Assembly (NCBI RefSeq): GCF_030316765.1
Contig: NZ_JASZYT010000003.1
Span: 62,001-126,000, forward strand
Source of the DNA: Variovorax saccharolyticus
GTDB lineage: Bacteria; Pseudomonadota; Gammaproteobacteria; Burkholderiales; Burkholderiaceae_C
Direction: 5' to 3'
DNA: 64,000 bases
Every line of letters starts with the position of its first letter. The stretch's first letter is position 1. Below, one piece after another: positions 19,274 to 28,236 of the stretch. Under the pieces are notes generated by a model. It made no database searches and was not told the origin of the DNA. It saw only the letters and a program-made list of their open reading frames with translations. Both the position numbers and the translations under genes were made by a program.

Positions 19274-20040
19274 CGCCGCCTCGCCAGGCTGTCGCGCTCC
19301 ACGATCAGGCAGCGCACCCGCGCCAGCGCCACTGCCACCGAATAGGCCCAGCAGGCGCCCACCATCAGCAGCATGCCGGCGAGCATCGTGTGCGCCATCG
19401 CCGGTGCGGCCGTGAGGCTGACCGAAGCGCCCTGGTGCAGCGTGTTCCACCACTGCACCGAGAAATAGATGACGGGCACGTTGACCACCCCGGCCAGCAG
19501 CAGGATGGCGCCGCCGCGGTCCGCGCGCCGCGGGTCGTCGATGGCCGAGACGAGCCCCAGGTAGCCCAGATAGAGGAACAGCAGGATCAGCTCCGAGGTC
19601 AGCCGCGCATCCCACACCCACCAGGTGCCCCAGGTCGGCTTGCCCCACGCCGCGCCGGTCCACAGCGCGACGACGGTGAAGAGCGCGCCCGTGGGCGCCA
19701 GCGCCCGCGCCATCAGCGCCGACAGCCGGGTGTTGAACACCAGCCCCAGCGCGGCATGGAAGGCCGCCACCAGGTAGATGAACATCGACATCCATGCCGC
19801 CGGCACATGGATGAAGATGATCCGGTAGACCTCGCCCTGCTGGTGGTCCGTGGGCGCCACCGCGAAGCCGACCCAGAGCCCGACCGCCGCCAGCACCAGG
19901 GCCAGCGCGGCAAACCACGGCATCGCCCGGCCGGCCCAGCCATGGAACACCGCGGGCGAGGCCAGGCGCCGCCAGCCCTCGCGCCGGCGGGCCGCCGCGG
20001 GCGCGAGGGCCTGGGGGTCGATGCGTCGAAGCGAATCCAT
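19270..20040 (-). CDS. ccmC: Heme transport protein CcmC
   Basis: A 256-aa six-helix inner-membrane protein with the WWD motif 'WGTWWVWDARLTSELILLFL' near residue 135 and flanking histidines ('IIFIHVPAAWMSMFIYL', 'WWNTLHQGASVSL') that ligand heme at the periplasmic face. It loads heme on CcmE together with CcmABD. The N-terminal 35 residues are a cytoplasmic Arg-rich extension ending 'RREGWRRLASPAVFHGW'. Eight bases separate it from the ccmB stop. Confidence 0.95.
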   Translation of the reverse strand: MDSLRRIDPQALAPAAARRREGWRRLASPAVFHGWAGRAMPWFAALALVLAAVGLWVGFAVAPTDHQQGEVYRIIFIHVPAAWMSMFIYLVAAFHAALGLVFNTRLSALMARALAPTGALFTVVALWTGAAWGKPTWGTWWVWDARLTSELILLFLYLGYLGLVSAIDDPRRADRGGAILLLAGVVNVPVIYFSVQWWNTLHQGASVSLTAAPAMAHTMLAGMLLMVGACWAYSVAVALARVRCLIVERDSLARRR

Positions 20041-20048
20041 GCGGCCTT

Positions 20049-20714
20049 TCACTCCACCGCCAGGCGCAGGGCCGCGCCCACCGCCCAGGGACACAGGCAG
20101 GCGGCCACCAGCAGGCAGGCGCCGAGCAGCGAGAGGTGCGGGTCCGCCGGCAACCCCTGCTGGCTGGCCGCGACCGCGCCGCTGCCGAAGATCAGCACCG
20201 GCACGCACATCGGCAGCACGATCAGCGCCAGCAGCACGTTGCCGCGCAGGCCGAGCGTGAGCGCGGCACCCAGCGCGCCGAGCAGCACCAGCGTCGGCGT
20301 GCCGAGCAGCAACGACAGCAGCAGCACCCCGATCGCCGGTGCCGCGAGCCCGAACTGCAAGCCCATCAGCGGCGCCACCGCCACCAGCGGCAGGCAGCTG
20401 ACGAGCCAGTGCGCCGCGACCCTGGCGCCGACGATGCCGGCGAGCGAGCGCGGCGACAGCAGCAGCTGCTCGAGCACGCCGTCCTCGAGGTCGGGCAGGA
20501 ACAGGCGGTGCAGCGAGATCATCACCGCCAGCAGCGCCGCCACCCACACCACGCCGGGACCGATCGCCGCCAGCAGCGCCGCATCGGGCCCGACGGCCAG
20601 CGGGAACACGCTGCCGACGACGACGAAGAAAAGCAGCGCGCTGAGCGCGTCCATCGGCCGCCGCGAGGCGGTGCGCACCTCACGGCCGATGATCGGGATC
20701 GCGGTCGCCAGCAT
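20049..20714 (-). CDS. ccmB: Heme exporter membrane subunit CcmB
   Basis: A 221-aa ABC-transporter membrane subunit with about six helices. It begins [20 protein letters not shown] and contains '[20 protein letters not shown]', the segment that contacts the CcmA ATPase. With CcmA and CcmC it forms the complex that releases holo-CcmE. Its start lies 35 bases inside the ccmA end, a long overlap that fits coupling in this compact operon. Confidence 0.94.
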   Translation of the reverse strand: MLATAIPIIGREVRTASRRPMDALSALLFFVVVGSVFPLAVGPDAALLAAIGPGVVWVAALLAVMISLHRLFLPDLEDGVLEQLLLSPRSLAGIVGARVAAHWLVSCLPLVAVAPLMGLQFGLAAPAIGVLLLSLLLGTPTLVLLGALGAALTLGLRGNVLLALIVLPMCVPVLIFGSGAVAASQQGLPADPHLSLLGACLLVAACLCPWAVGAALRLAVE

Positions 20715-21357
20715 GGCCCAGTCCGTTCATGTCGAGGGTGTGCGCGCAAGGGCCATCGCGGCCGATGTCGCGATGGGTCGTCACCACGGCCATGCCGCCG
20801 CGGTGCACATGCTCGGCCAGGCAGGCGTCGAAGCTGGCCTCGCCTTCAGCGTCGAGTCCGGCGCAGGGCTCGTCGAGCAGCCACAGCGCGCGCCCGCTCA
20901 GCAGCACGCGGGCCAGGCTCAGTCGCCGCTGCTGGCCCTGCGAGAGATGGCGCAGCGGCTCGTCCTCGCGGCCCGCCAGCTGCAGCCGCTGAAGCACTTC
21001 GCGGCAGTCGGCATCGGCGCTCGCGCTGCCCGCGACTTGCAGCGAGAAGCGCAGGTTCTCGAGCACCGTGAGATCGCCGCTCATGCCGCCCGCATGCCCC
21101 ATGTAGGCGATCTCCGCGGCCAGCCCGGCGCCGCGGGCCCCGACGCGCAGACGCCGCCACTGCAGTTCGCCGGCGGCCGGCGGCAGCAGTCCGCAGAGCA
21201 GGCGCAGCAGGCTGCTCTTGCCGCTGCCGTTGGCGCCCCGCACCTGCACCACGCTGCCCGGTGCGACATCGAAGCTGAGGCCGTCGAACACCCTGCGCCC
21301 TCCCCGCGTGCATGCCAGGTCCCGAACGCACAGGCCGTCGTGCAAGGCCTCAACCAC
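20680..21357 (-). CDS. ccmA: Heme exporter ATP-binding protein CcmA
   Basis: A 225-aa ABC ATPase with Walker [15 protein letters not shown] near residue 40, the signature '[20 protein letters not shown]' near residue 138 and Walker B '[12 protein letters not shown]'. ATP hydrolysis drives release of heme-loaded CcmE from CcmCD. Its start overlaps the napC end by 8 bases, which is direct evidence that the nap and ccm genes form one transcription unit. Confidence 0.94.
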   Translation of the reverse strand: MVEALHDGLCVRDLACTRGGRRVFDGLSFDVAPGSVVQVRGANGSGKSSLLRLLCGLLPPAAGELQWRRLRVGARGAGLAAEIAYMGHAGGMSGDLTVLENLRFSLQVAGSASADADCREVLQRLQLAGREDEPLRHLSQGQQRRLSLARVLLSGRALWLLDEPCAGLDAEGEASFDACLAEHVHRGGMAVVTTHRDIGRDGPCAHTLDMNGLGHAGDRDPDHRP

Positions 21358-22015
21358 CCGCTTTGGCCCCGCCGGCCGGCGCCAGCGCCTCGTCGCCTTC
21401 CTTGGGAACCACCTGGCCCGGCGTGTCGGTCGGTGCCTGCCCGGGCGGGATGTGGGGCAGCCGGTGGGCGATGCCCTTGTGGCAGTCGATGCAGGTCTTC
21501 TCCCTGCTCACCAGGAAGGTCGAGTGCATGTTCTGCGCCCGCACGCTCTGCCGCGTGAAGTCCATGAACTCGTAGTTGTGGCAGTTGCGGCATTCGAGCG
21601 AATCGTTGGCCTTGAAGCGCGCCCACTCGTGCTGGGCCAGCTCGAGGCGCTTGTCGCGGAACTTCTCCTGCGTCGAGATGGTGCCGAAGATCTTGCCCCA
21701 CACCTCCTTCGAAGCCTGCATCTTGCGCGCGATCTTGTCAGTCCAGTTGTGCGGCACGTGGCAGTCGGAGCAGATCGCGCGCACCCCCGAGCGGTTGGTG
21801 TAGTGGATGGTCGACTGCAGTTCGGCGTACACGTTGTCGCGCATCTCGTGGCAGCCGGTGCAGAACTTCTCGGTGTTGGTCAGCTCCATCGCCGTGTTGA
21901 AGGCGCCCCAGAAGATGATGCCGCCGATGAAGCCGCCCAGGGTCAGGAAGCCCAGGCTGAAATGCACGCTCGGCCGGCGGATGATGGCCCAGTAGCGCTT
22001 GAGGAGGTTCATCAT
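21350..22015 (-). CDS. napC: Tetraheme quinol dehydrogenase NapC (NapC/NirT family)
   Basis: A 221-aa membrane-anchored cytochrome c. One N-terminal helix, '[20 protein letters not shown]', is followed by four heme sites: CTGCHEM, CSDCHVP, CRNCHNY and CIDCHKG. It oxidises quinol and feeds electrons to NapB-NapA. The C-terminal tail is Ala/Gly/Lys-rich. Two adjacent Met codons give a start ambiguity of one residue. It lies 18 bases downstream of napB and overlaps ccmA. Confidence 0.94.
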   Translation of the reverse strand: MMNLLKRYWAIIRRPSVHFSLGFLTLGGFIGGIIFWGAFNTAMELTNTEKFCTGCHEMRDNVYAELQSTIHYTNRSGVRAICSDCHVPHNWTDKIARKMQASKEVWGKIFGTISTQEKFRDKRLELAQHEWARFKANDSLECRNCHNYEFMDFTRQSVRAQNMHSTFLVSREKTCIDCHKGIAHRLPHIPPGQAPTDTPGQVVPKEGDEALAPAGGAKAGG

Positions 22016-22033
22016 GGTGTGGCGTCCCCGCAG

Positions 22034-22510
22034 CTACTTCTTGCCGGCCTGGGCGGCCTCGGCGGCCCGCCTGGCGATCTGATCGGCGTTCTCGAAGCCG
22101 TTGCCCACCAGCGGCTGCACCGCGTCCTGCGCCACGTGGCACTGCATGCAGAAATAGCGCCGCGTCGAGATCTGCGGCAGCACCTTGCCGCTACGGTCGA
22201 TGTAGTGCGTGGGACTGACCGGAATCGCCTGCGAGAAATCCGTGCGCGTGCGCGCGTGGCAATCGAGGCACTTGTTGAAGTTCCGGTCGATTTGGTAGCC
22301 GTCCACGCGATGCGGGATGGTGGGCGGCTGCATGTCGTAGTTGCGCGGGCGCCGCACGTCGTCGTTGATCGCATTGCCCAGCCGCGGCGGATCCGTCGGC
22401 TGGAGAATCGGCACCGGCCCGCGCGCCGCGTCCACCAGCCCGCCGGATGGCTGGGCCCATGCGAAGGCGGCCAGCAGGCCGAGCAGCGGAAGAAGGGTGC
22501 GGGGGGTCAT
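22034..22510 (-). CDS. napB: Periplasmic nitrate reductase diheme subunit NapB
   Basis: A 158-aa secreted protein: a signal peptide ('LLPLLGLLAAFAWA'), then two c-type heme sites, CLDCHAR near residue 81 and CMQCHVA near residue 121. 'PPTIPHRVDGYQIDRNFNKC' is the usual NapB region supplying distal His ligands. It passes electrons from NapC to NapA. The gene is 21 bases downstream of napA. Confidence 0.94.
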   Translation of the reverse strand: MTPRTLLPLLGLLAAFAWAQPSGGLVDAARGPVPILQPTDPPRLGNAINDDVRRPRNYDMQPPTIPHRVDGYQIDRNFNKCLDCHARTRTDFSQAIPVSPTHYIDRSGKVLPQISTRRYFCMQCHVAQDAVQPLVGNGFENADQIARRAAEAAQAGKK

Positions 22511-22531
22511 GCCGGTGTCTCTGGGGAGGGC

Positions 22532-25021
22532 TCAGACCTTGACGACCTTCACCGCGCACTTCTTGAAGTCGGTCTGGTAGGAGATCGGATCGGTCGCATC
22601 GAGCGTGACCTTGTTGATCAGCTGGCTGGCGTCGAACCACGGCACGAACACCAGCCCGCGCGGCGGCCTGTTGCGCCCGCGCGTCTCGACCCGCGTGCGC
22701 ATGCTGCCGCGCCGCGAGCTGACCTCGACCTCGGTGCCGCGCCGCACGCCCATGGCCCGGGCGTCCTCGGGATGCATGAAGCACACGGCATTGGGCACCG
22801 CCTTGTGCAGCTCGGGCACGCGGCGCGTCATCGAGCCCGAATGCCAATGCTCGAGCACGCGGCCGGTGGACAGCCAGAACGGGTATTCCTTGTCGGGTAC
22901 CTCCGGCGGCGGCTCGTAGGGCAGCGCGAAGATCAGCGCCTTGCCGTCCGGATAGCCATAGAACTGGAAGCCGCTGCCGGCCTTGACGTAGGGGTCGGAG
23001 CCCTCGCGGTAGCGCCACAGGGTCTCCTTGCCGTTCACGACCGGCCAGCGCAAGCCGCGCACCTGGTGGTAGGTGGCGAACGGCGCCAGGTCATGGCCGT
23101 GGCCGCGGCCGAAGCTGGCATACTCCTCGAACAGCCCCTTCTGCACGTAGAAGCCGAAGGCCTTGGCCTCGTCGTTGGCGTAGCCGGCCTCGATGTCCGA
23201 ATTCGGGAACTTGTCGACCTGCCCGTTGCGGAACAGAACTTCGAACAGGCTCTTGCCGCGCAACTCGGGCTTCTTGGCAATCAGCTCCTCGGGCCACACT
23301 TCCTCGACCTTGAAGCGCTTGGAGAACTCCATCAATTGCCAGAGGTCGGAGCGGGCCTCGGCGGGTGCGCCGACCAGCTGGTGCCAGAACTGCGTGCGGC
23401 GCTCGGCATTGCCATAGGCACCTTCCTTCTCGACCCACATCGCCGCCGGCAGGATCAGGTCGGCGCTCAAGGCCGTCACCGTCGGGTAGACATCCGAGAC
23501 GACGACGAAGTTGTCGGGATTGCGGTAGCCCGGGTAGCCTTCCTGCACCAGGTTGGCGGCGGCCTGCATGTTGTTGTTGACCATCACCCAGTAGGCGTTC
23601 AGCTTGCCGTCCTTGAGCATGCGGTTCTGCAGCACCGCGTGATAGCCGGGGATGCCGGGGATCGTGCCCTCGGGCAGCTTCCAGGTCTCCTCCGTGTGGG
23701 CCCGGTGCTTGGGGTTGGTCACCACCATGTCGGCCGGCAGCCGGTGCGAGAAGGTGCCGACCTCGCGCGCGGTGCCGCAGGCCGAGGGCTGGCCGGTCAG
23801 CGAGAACGGGCTGTTGCCCGGCGTCGAGATCTTGCCGGTCAGCAGGTGGATGTTGTAGACCATGTTGTTGCACCACACACCGCGCGTGTGCTGGTTGAAA
23901 CCCATGGTCCAGAACGACATCACCTTGACCTTCGGATCGGCGTACATCTCGGCCAGCGCCAGCAGGCGGTTGCGCGGCACGCCGCTGAGCCTGGCGGTGT
24001 AGTCGAGGTCGTAGGTGGCGACGAACTTGGCGAACTCGTCGAAGGTCATCGGCTTGGAGCCGCCGGCATCGGCCGCGTTCTTGGCCGCCTTCTGCAGCGG
24101 ATGCTCCGGCCGCAGTCCGTAGCCGATGTCGGCGTTGCCGAGCCGGAACGAGGTGTGGCGGTCGACGAACTCGCGGTTCACGCGGTTGGTCGTGATGATG
24201 TGGTTGGCGATGTAGTTGAGGATCGCCAGGTCGGTCTGCGGCGTGAAGGTGAGTTCGATGTCGGCCAGCTCGTACGAGCGGTGCTCGAAGGTCGACAGCA
24301 CCGCCACCTTCACGTTGCGCCCGCTCAGGCGCCGGTCGGTCACCCGGGTCCACAGGATCGGGTGCATCTCGGCCATGTTGGAACCCCACAGCACGAACGC
24401 GTCCGCGGCCTCGATGTCGTCGTAGACGCCCATGGGCTCGTCGGCGCCGAAGGTCCGCATGAAGCCCACGGCCGCCGACGCCATGCAGTGGCGCGCATTG
24501 GGGTCCAGGTTGTTCGAACGGAAGCCTCCCTTCATGAGCTTGAGCGCGGCATAGCCCTCCCAGACGGTCCACTGGCCCGAGCCGAACATGCCCACCGCGG
24601 TCGGGCCCTTGTCCTTGAGCACGCGCTTGAACTGCGCGGCCATGACGTCGAAGGCCTCGTCCCACGAGACCCGCGTGAACTCGCCGTCCTTGGCGTACTG
24701 GCCGTTCTTCTTGCGCAGCAAGGGCGTCAGCAGCCGGTCCTCGCCATACATGATCTTCGACAGGAAGTAGCCCTTGACGCAATTGAGGCCGCGATTGACC
24801 TCCGCCTCCGGGTCTCCGTGCGTGGCGACCACGCGGTTGTCCTTGACCGCCACCGTGACGCCGCAGCCGGTGCCGCAGAAGCGGCACGGCGCTTTGGACC
24901 ATTTCAGGCCGGCGGCGTCCGGCGCCACCGCCTGCGCGACGCCGGTCAGCGGAATGCCGGCCACCGCGCCCGCGGTCGCGGCGGCGGTTTGGCGGATGAA
25001 GTCCCGTCTGTCAATCGGCAT
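22532..25021 (-). CDS. napA: Periplasmic nitrate reductase catalytic subunit NapA
   Basis: An 829-aa molybdopterin oxidoreductase. The N-terminus has a twin-arginine signal (DRRDFIRQ and a hydrophobic Ala/Gly stretch), so it is folded before Tat export. The [4Fe-4S] cluster ligands are in '[20 protein letters not shown]' near residue 48 plus a distant Cys in 'GLNCVKG'. The Mo ligand is the Cys in '[17 protein letters not shown]' near residue 180. '[17 protein letters not shown]' is standard. It reduces nitrate to nitrite in the periplasm for redox balancing or as the first step of denitrification. No downstream denitrification genes are in the window. Confidence 0.96.
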   Translation of the reverse strand: MPIDRRDFIRQTAAATAGAVAGIPLTGVAQAVAPDAAGLKWSKAPCRFCGTGCGVTVAVKDNRVVATHGDPEAEVNRGLNCVKGYFLSKIMYGEDRLLTPLLRKKNGQYAKDGEFTRVSWDEAFDVMAAQFKRVLKDKGPTAVGMFGSGQWTVWEGYAALKLMKGGFRSNNLDPNARHCMASAAVGFMRTFGADEPMGVYDDIEAADAFVLWGSNMAEMHPILWTRVTDRRLSGRNVKVAVLSTFEHRSYELADIELTFTPQTDLAILNYIANHIITTNRVNREFVDRHTSFRLGNADIGYGLRPEHPLQKAAKNAADAGGSKPMTFDEFAKFVATYDLDYTARLSGVPRNRLLALAEMYADPKVKVMSFWTMGFNQHTRGVWCNNMVYNIHLLTGKISTPGNSPFSLTGQPSACGTAREVGTFSHRLPADMVVTNPKHRAHTEETWKLPEGTIPGIPGYHAVLQNRMLKDGKLNAYWVMVNNNMQAAANLVQEGYPGYRNPDNFVVVSDVYPTVTALSADLILPAAMWVEKEGAYGNAERRTQFWHQLVGAPAEARSDLWQLMEFSKRFKVEEVWPEELIAKKPELRGKSLFEVLFRNGQVDKFPNSDIEAGYANDEAKAFGFYVQKGLFEEYASFGRGHGHDLAPFATYHQVRGLRWPVVNGKETLWRYREGSDPYVKAGSGFQFYGYPDGKALIFALPYEPPPEVPDKEYPFWLSTGRVLEHWHSGSMTRRVPELHKAVPNAVCFMHPEDARAMGVRRGTEVEVSSRRGSMRTRVETRGRNRPPRGLVFVPWFDASQLINKVTLDATDPISYQTDFKKCAVKVVKV

Positions 25022-25289
25022 CGGGAATCTCCTCGTTCATCGCTTCCACGGTGTCCGCGTACTGGTAGACCAGCGCGGCGGAAAGGACGCCGTCGGTGCG
25101 CTGGATCGCGCTCACCCGGGCCAGCATCTGGTCGGCGCTGTCGGCGTCGAGCGTGACGACCAGCTTGCCGTTGGGAGAGCTGCCGTACACCCGCGCACCG
25201 GGCATCAGGGCAATGACAGCCTCGATGCGCTCCAGGCGCTTGGGCGTGGCATGGACCACCAGGCTGCTGATATGCACTTCGTCGGGCAC
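25011..25289 (-). CDS. napD: NapA-specific Tat chaperone NapD
   Basis: A 92-aa ferredoxin-like fold protein starting [20 protein letters not shown], with '[20 protein letters not shown]' near residue 35 and a C-terminal acidic tail. NapD binds the NapA twin-arginine signal peptide and delays export until the molybdenum cofactor is inserted. It overlaps the napA start by 11 bases and lies 49 bases from the napE stop. Confidence 0.92.
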   Translation of the reverse strand: MPDEVHISSLVVHATPKRLERIEAVIALMPGARVYGSSPNGKLVVTLDADSADQMLARVSAIQRTDGVLSAALVYQYADTVEAMNEEIPDAD

Positions 25290-25338
25290 TTTGGCTTCCT
25301 TGTGACAGGTGGCTCAGCGCTGCGCGTGGCGGGCAGCC

Positions 25339-25497
25339 TCAGCTGCCTGGAGGCCCGGCGAACATCTGGTAGATCCAGACCAGGAAGCCATAGCCCGCGA
25401 CGATGCCGACCGCCAGCACCGGTGCCGTGACCACGGAAAGAAACAGGAAGCTGCGCAGCTCCTGTGCCTTCGTGAAGACTTCGCCAGGACGTTCCAC
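25339..25497 (-). CDS. napE: Small membrane protein NapE (GTG start)
   Basis: A 52-aa single-helix protein, with 'KAQELRSFLFLSVVTAPVLA' followed by 'VGIVAGYGFLVWIYQMFAGP'. It matches the NapE pattern (Q/ELR.FLFL...GYGF.VW.YQ). No ATG is available in this frame. The start is GTG at 25495-25497 with AAGGAGA just upstream. Its role in nitrate reduction is unknown, but it usually heads nap operons, as here. Confidence 0.88.
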   Translation of the reverse strand: MERPGEVFTKAQELRSFLFLSVVTAPVLAVGIVAGYGFLVWIYQMFAGPPGS

Positions 25498-25558
25498 AGC
25501 TCTCCTTCATGGCGGGCCTCGGCAGGGGAGCCGGGCCGGAAGCAACAAGGTCGAAACG

Positions 25559-25587
25559 ATTCTTGACGGTTCATTCAGAACTGTCAA
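25559..25587 (-). promoter_or_regulatory. napE promoter with overlapping inverted repeat
   Basis: On the minus strand TTGACA (25582-25587) is separated by 17 bases from AAGAAT (25559-25564), a good sigma70-like pair about 62 bases upstream of the napE start. Overlapping it is an imperfect inverted repeat, TTGACGGTTC (25563-25572) and GAACTGTCAA (25578-25587), with 9 of 10 arm positions paired around a 5-base centre. A regulator bound there would cover the promoter. No canonical FNR box was seen here. The identity of the regulator is unknown. Confidence 0.5.
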
Positions 25588-25662
25588 TGCACCAAAGGGC
25601 AGCAGCCGGCACCCCATCGGGCAGCGGACCGGGGCGCGGGGGCGCCGGGCTAACATCGCGCG

Positions 25663-25911
25663 GTGGACCTTCCTGCCGTCATCGATGCCTCCTCCGCGCG
25701 TGCCGCGATCCATCAGCTCGCGTCGCGCCTTGGCGCCGCGGGCCTCGAGCGCTTTCGCGATCCGCCGCCCGAACCCGCCACCTGCTGCGGCCGGGGCTGC
25801 AACGGCTGCGTCTGGGAGGGCTACTTCGAAGCCGTCGCCTGGTGGCGCGAGGAGGCGCTGATCGCGCTGTCGAACCTGACGGCCGCGACCACGCCGTGCG
25901 AGATCGCATGA
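25663..25911 (+). CDS. Oxidoreductase-like small Cys-rich protein
   Basis: An 82-aa protein from a GTG start. It carries 'PATCCGRGCNGCVWEGYFEA' near residue 38, the cysteine cluster of the 'oxidoreductase-like, N-terminal' domain family (CCG.GC..CVW..Y). The cluster probably binds metal; the biochemical function is unknown. It is transcribed divergently from napE and ends 4 bases into a tiny ORF. Confidence 0.7.
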   Translation: MDLPAVIDASSARAAIHQLASRLGAAGLERFRDPPPEPATCCGRGCNGCVWEGYFEAVAWWREEALIALSNLTAATTPCEIA

Positions 25912-25979
25912 AGCTGGTGGCAAGCCTGGCGGCCGGAGTCGCCGCCGGCTGGACCGTCTGGCGCCTATCCGGCCGCTGA
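25908..25979 (+). CDS. Possible 23-aa membrane micro-ORF
   Basis: ATGA-coupled to the preceding gene. The predicted peptide starts MKLVASLAAGVAAGW and ends TVWRLSGR, a short hydrophobic helix with a basic end. It overlaps the 3' end of the convergent LysR gene by 15 bases. Only the coupling and hydrophobic character support it, so it may be chance. Confidence 0.25.
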   Translation: MKLVASLAAGVAAGWTVWRLSGR

Positions 25980-26891
25980 TTTCGGGGCCGAGGCGATCGC
26001 GGCCCGGGTCACATCCTCCAGCATGCGCCGCAGCCAGCGATGCGCTGCGTCATTCTGGTGGCGCAGGTGCCAGACCATGTACATCGGCATGGCCGGACAG
26101 GCGACCGGCACCGGTGCATTCGCCAGCCCGTGCAGGGCATGGACCCGCAGCAGCCCCGGCACCGTGGCCAGCAGGTTGCTGCCTCGAATGAAGGACGGCA
26201 GCGCGGCGAAGCCCGGCACCATGACCGCGAAGCGCCGGTGCAGGCCCTGGCGCTCGAAGTGCTGGTCGAGCTCGAGCGAGCGTCGCGGCGCATAGACCAC
26301 CGTCACGTGGTCGGCCGCCAGGTAGTCGCGCCGCGTGCGCGGGGCGGCGCGCACGGCCGGGTCGTAGAACACGCGGTAGCGGTCTTCGAACAGGCGCTTC
26401 TGAACGATGTCGCCGCCCTCGGGCGGACGCGGACTGACGATCAGCTGGCAGTGCTCGCCGCGCAGCATCTCAAGGCCCGGCACGTCGGAGGGAATCACGC
26501 GCAAGGCCACGCCCGGGGCCTCGGCACGCAGCCGCTTCGCCAGCGCCGGCAACAGCAGGTCGCGCTGGAAATCATTGGCCGCGATGGTGAAGGTGGTCTG
26601 CCATCGCCCGGGCTCGAACACATCGGGGCGCGCGAAACGCTCCAGGTCGCCGAGCAGTTCGCGCGCCCGCAGGGCCAGCTCGCCGGCCCGCGCGGTGGCG
26701 ACGATGCCGCGGCCCGACTTCACGAACAGGGCCTCGCCCGTGATGGCGCGCAGCTTGTCTAGCAGATGGCTCACGGCGGACTGCGTCACGCCCAGGCGCT
26801 GCGCGGCCCCCGTGATGGAACCCGCCTCGACCACCGTCACCAGCAGCCGCAGCAGCCGGGCGTCCAGGTCCAACCAATCGAAATCACTCAT
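25965..26891 (-). CDS. LysR-family regulator, divergent from ligAB
   Basis: A 308-aa LysR-type regulator. Its N-terminal winged helix includes 'LLVTVVEAGSITGAAQRLGV' and 'TQSAVSHLLDKLRAITGEAL', followed by a linker helix and a ligand-binding domain ('WQTTFTIAANDFQRDLLLPA'). The start MSDFDW (26889-26891) was chosen; an ATG three codons upstream is possible. The gene is divergent from the LigAB dioxygenase genes 80 bases away, so it probably controls them in response to an aromatic acid or its ring-cleavage product. The ATGCATTGCAT palindrome lies over its start region. Confidence 0.9.
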   Translation of the reverse strand: MSDFDWLDLDARLLRLLVTVVEAGSITGAAQRLGVTQSAVSHLLDKLRAITGEALFVKSGRGIVATARAGELALRARELLGDLERFARPDVFEPGRWQTTFTIAANDFQRDLLLPALAKRLRAEAPGVALRVIPSDVPGLEMLRGEHCQLIVSPRPPEGGDIVQKRLFEDRYRVFYDPAVRAAPRTRRDYLAADHVTVVYAPRRSLELDQHFERQGLHRRFAVMVPGFAALPSFIRGSNLLATVPGLLRVHALHGLANAPVPVACPAMPMYMVWHLRHQNDAAHRWLRRMLEDVTRAAIASAPKSAAG

Positions 26892-26900
26892 GCATTGCAT
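26890..26900. promoter_or_regulatory. ATGCA-T-TGCAT palindrome at the lysR start
   Basis: A perfect 5-base inverted repeat around a central T in the lysR/ligA intergenic region, overlapping the start codon of the LysR gene. A LysR operator of the T-N11-A type would be expected in this interval, and autorepression from such a site is plausible. Short palindromes arise by chance, so this is only a candidate. Confidence 0.3.
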
Positions 26901-26970
26901 GATGAAGCATCGATTTATCTTTGGCAACGAAGCCGGAATACTGGACGCCTCACCCCCCAGGAGACAGTCC

Positions 26971-27324
26971 ATGGACAGCAGACCCCACACCGGGATTCCC
27001 GGCACCACCCTCTTCGACGGCGAACAGGCCAGGAAGGGCTACGCCCTCAACAGGATGTGCTTTTCGTTCAACGAGGAAGCCAACCGCCAGGCCTTCGTCG
27101 CCGACGAGGAAGGCTACATGCGCCGGTACGGCCTGAACGAGGAACAGGCGGACGCGATCCGTGCCCGCGACGTGCTGCAGCTGATGGCCGCCGGCGGCAA
27201 TGTCTATTACCTGGCCAAGTTCGCCGGCATCTTCAAGCTCGACATGCAGGACATCGGCGCCCAGCAGACCGGACTGACCAAGGATCAATTCCAGGCCAGG
27301 CTGCGGGCCGCCGACCACGTCTGA
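26971..27324 (+). CDS. ligA: LigA-type small subunit of extradiol dioxygenase
   Basis: A 117-aa protein of the LigA (protocatechuate 4,5-dioxygenase alpha) family: 'KGYALNRMCFSFNEEANRQA' near residue 22, 'YGLNEEQADAIRARDVLQLM' near residue 53 and 'AAGGNVYYLAKFAGIF' near residue 74. It caps the active site of the catalytic LigB subunit. A GGAG lies 8 bases upstream of the ATG. Followed after 26 bases by ligB. The substrate may be protocatechuate or a related catechol acid; the remaining 4,5-pathway genes are not in the window. Confidence 0.88.
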   Translation: MDSRPHTGIPGTTLFDGEQARKGYALNRMCFSFNEEANRQAFVADEEGYMRRYGLNEEQADAIRARDVLQLMAAGGNVYYLAKFAGIFKLDMQDIGAQQTGLTKDQFQARLRAADHV

Positions 27325-27350
27325 CTCGACCCGAAAGGACAAGGAACATC

Positions 27351-28211
27351 ATGGCCACACTCATCGGCGGCATCGGCACTTCCCACATCCCGGCCATTGG
27401 CGGCGCGATCGCCAGGGGCCAGCAGCAGGAGCCCTACTGGAAACCCTTCTTCGACGGCTTCCCGCCGATCCGCGACTGGCTCGCGACCACGCGGCCCGAC
27501 GTCATGGTCGTCTTCTACAACGACCACGGCCTGAACTTCTTCCTCGACAAGATGCCGACCTTCGCCATCGGCGCGGCCCCCGAGTACCGCAACGCCGACG
27601 AAGGCTGGGGCATCCCGACCCTGGCGCCGCTGCGGGGCGAGCCCGAGCTGTCGTGGCACCTCGTCAACGCGCTGGTGGAGCAGGAGTTCGACATCGTGAG
27701 CTGCCAGGAGATGCAGGTCGATCACGCCTGCTCCCTGCCGCTGAAACTGCTCTACCCCGAAGGCGACTGCCCGGTGGCCGTGGTGCCGGTGTGCATCAAC
27801 ACCGTGCAGTTCCCGCTGCCCAAGGCGCGCCGGGTGCATGCGCTGGGCAAGGCGGTGGGCGAGGCGATCCGCACATGGGACAGCAGCAAGAAGGTGGCGG
27901 TGGTCGCCTCCGGCGGCCTGTCGCACCAGCTCGACGGCGAGCGTGCCGGCTTCATCAACAAGGCCTTCGACCTGCAGTTCCTCGACAGCATGGAATCGAA
28001 CCCCGAGTGGGCCACGCAGTTCAGCATCCACGAACTGGTCGAGAAGGCCGGGACGCAGGGCGTGGAGCTTCTGATGTGGCTGGCCATGCGCGGCGCGCTC
28101 GCCGGCGCCGGGCCCCGGGTGCGCAAGCTGCACCGCAACTACCACCTGCCGATCTCCAACACGGCCACCGCCGTGATGGCGCTAGAGGTCGTCCAGGCGG
28201 GAAGCCGCTGA
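27351..28211 (+). CDS. ligB: LigB-type catalytic subunit of extradiol dioxygenase (protocatechuate 4,5-dioxygenase family)
   Basis: A 286-aa class III extradiol ring-cleavage dioxygenase. The iron-binding histidines lie in 'GGIGTSHIPAIGGAIARG' (His12) and 'VVFYNDHGLNFFLDKMPTF' (near residue 61). 'VASGGLSHQLDGERAGFINK' near residue 188 supplies the catalytic His, and 'ISNTATAVMALE' lies near the end. It opens catechol-type acids next to a hydroxyl using ferrous iron and oxygen. It forms a heterodimer with the LigA-type product upstream. Transcribed together with ligA under the divergent LysR. Confidence 0.9.
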   Translation: MATLIGGIGTSHIPAIGGAIARGQQQEPYWKPFFDGFPPIRDWLATTRPDVMVVFYNDHGLNFFLDKMPTFAIGAAPEYRNADEGWGIPTLAPLRGEPELSWHLVNALVEQEFDIVSCQEMQVDHACSLPLKLLYPEGDCPVAVVPVCINTVQFPLPKARRVHALGKAVGEAIRTWDSSKKVAVVASGGLSHQLDGERAGFINKAFDLQFLDSMESNPEWATQFSIHELVEKAGTQGVELLMWLAMRGALAGAGPRVRKLHRNYHLPISNTATAVMALEVVQAGSR

Positions 28212-28236
28212 GGCCGGTCCGGCCGCCGCGCTGCGG

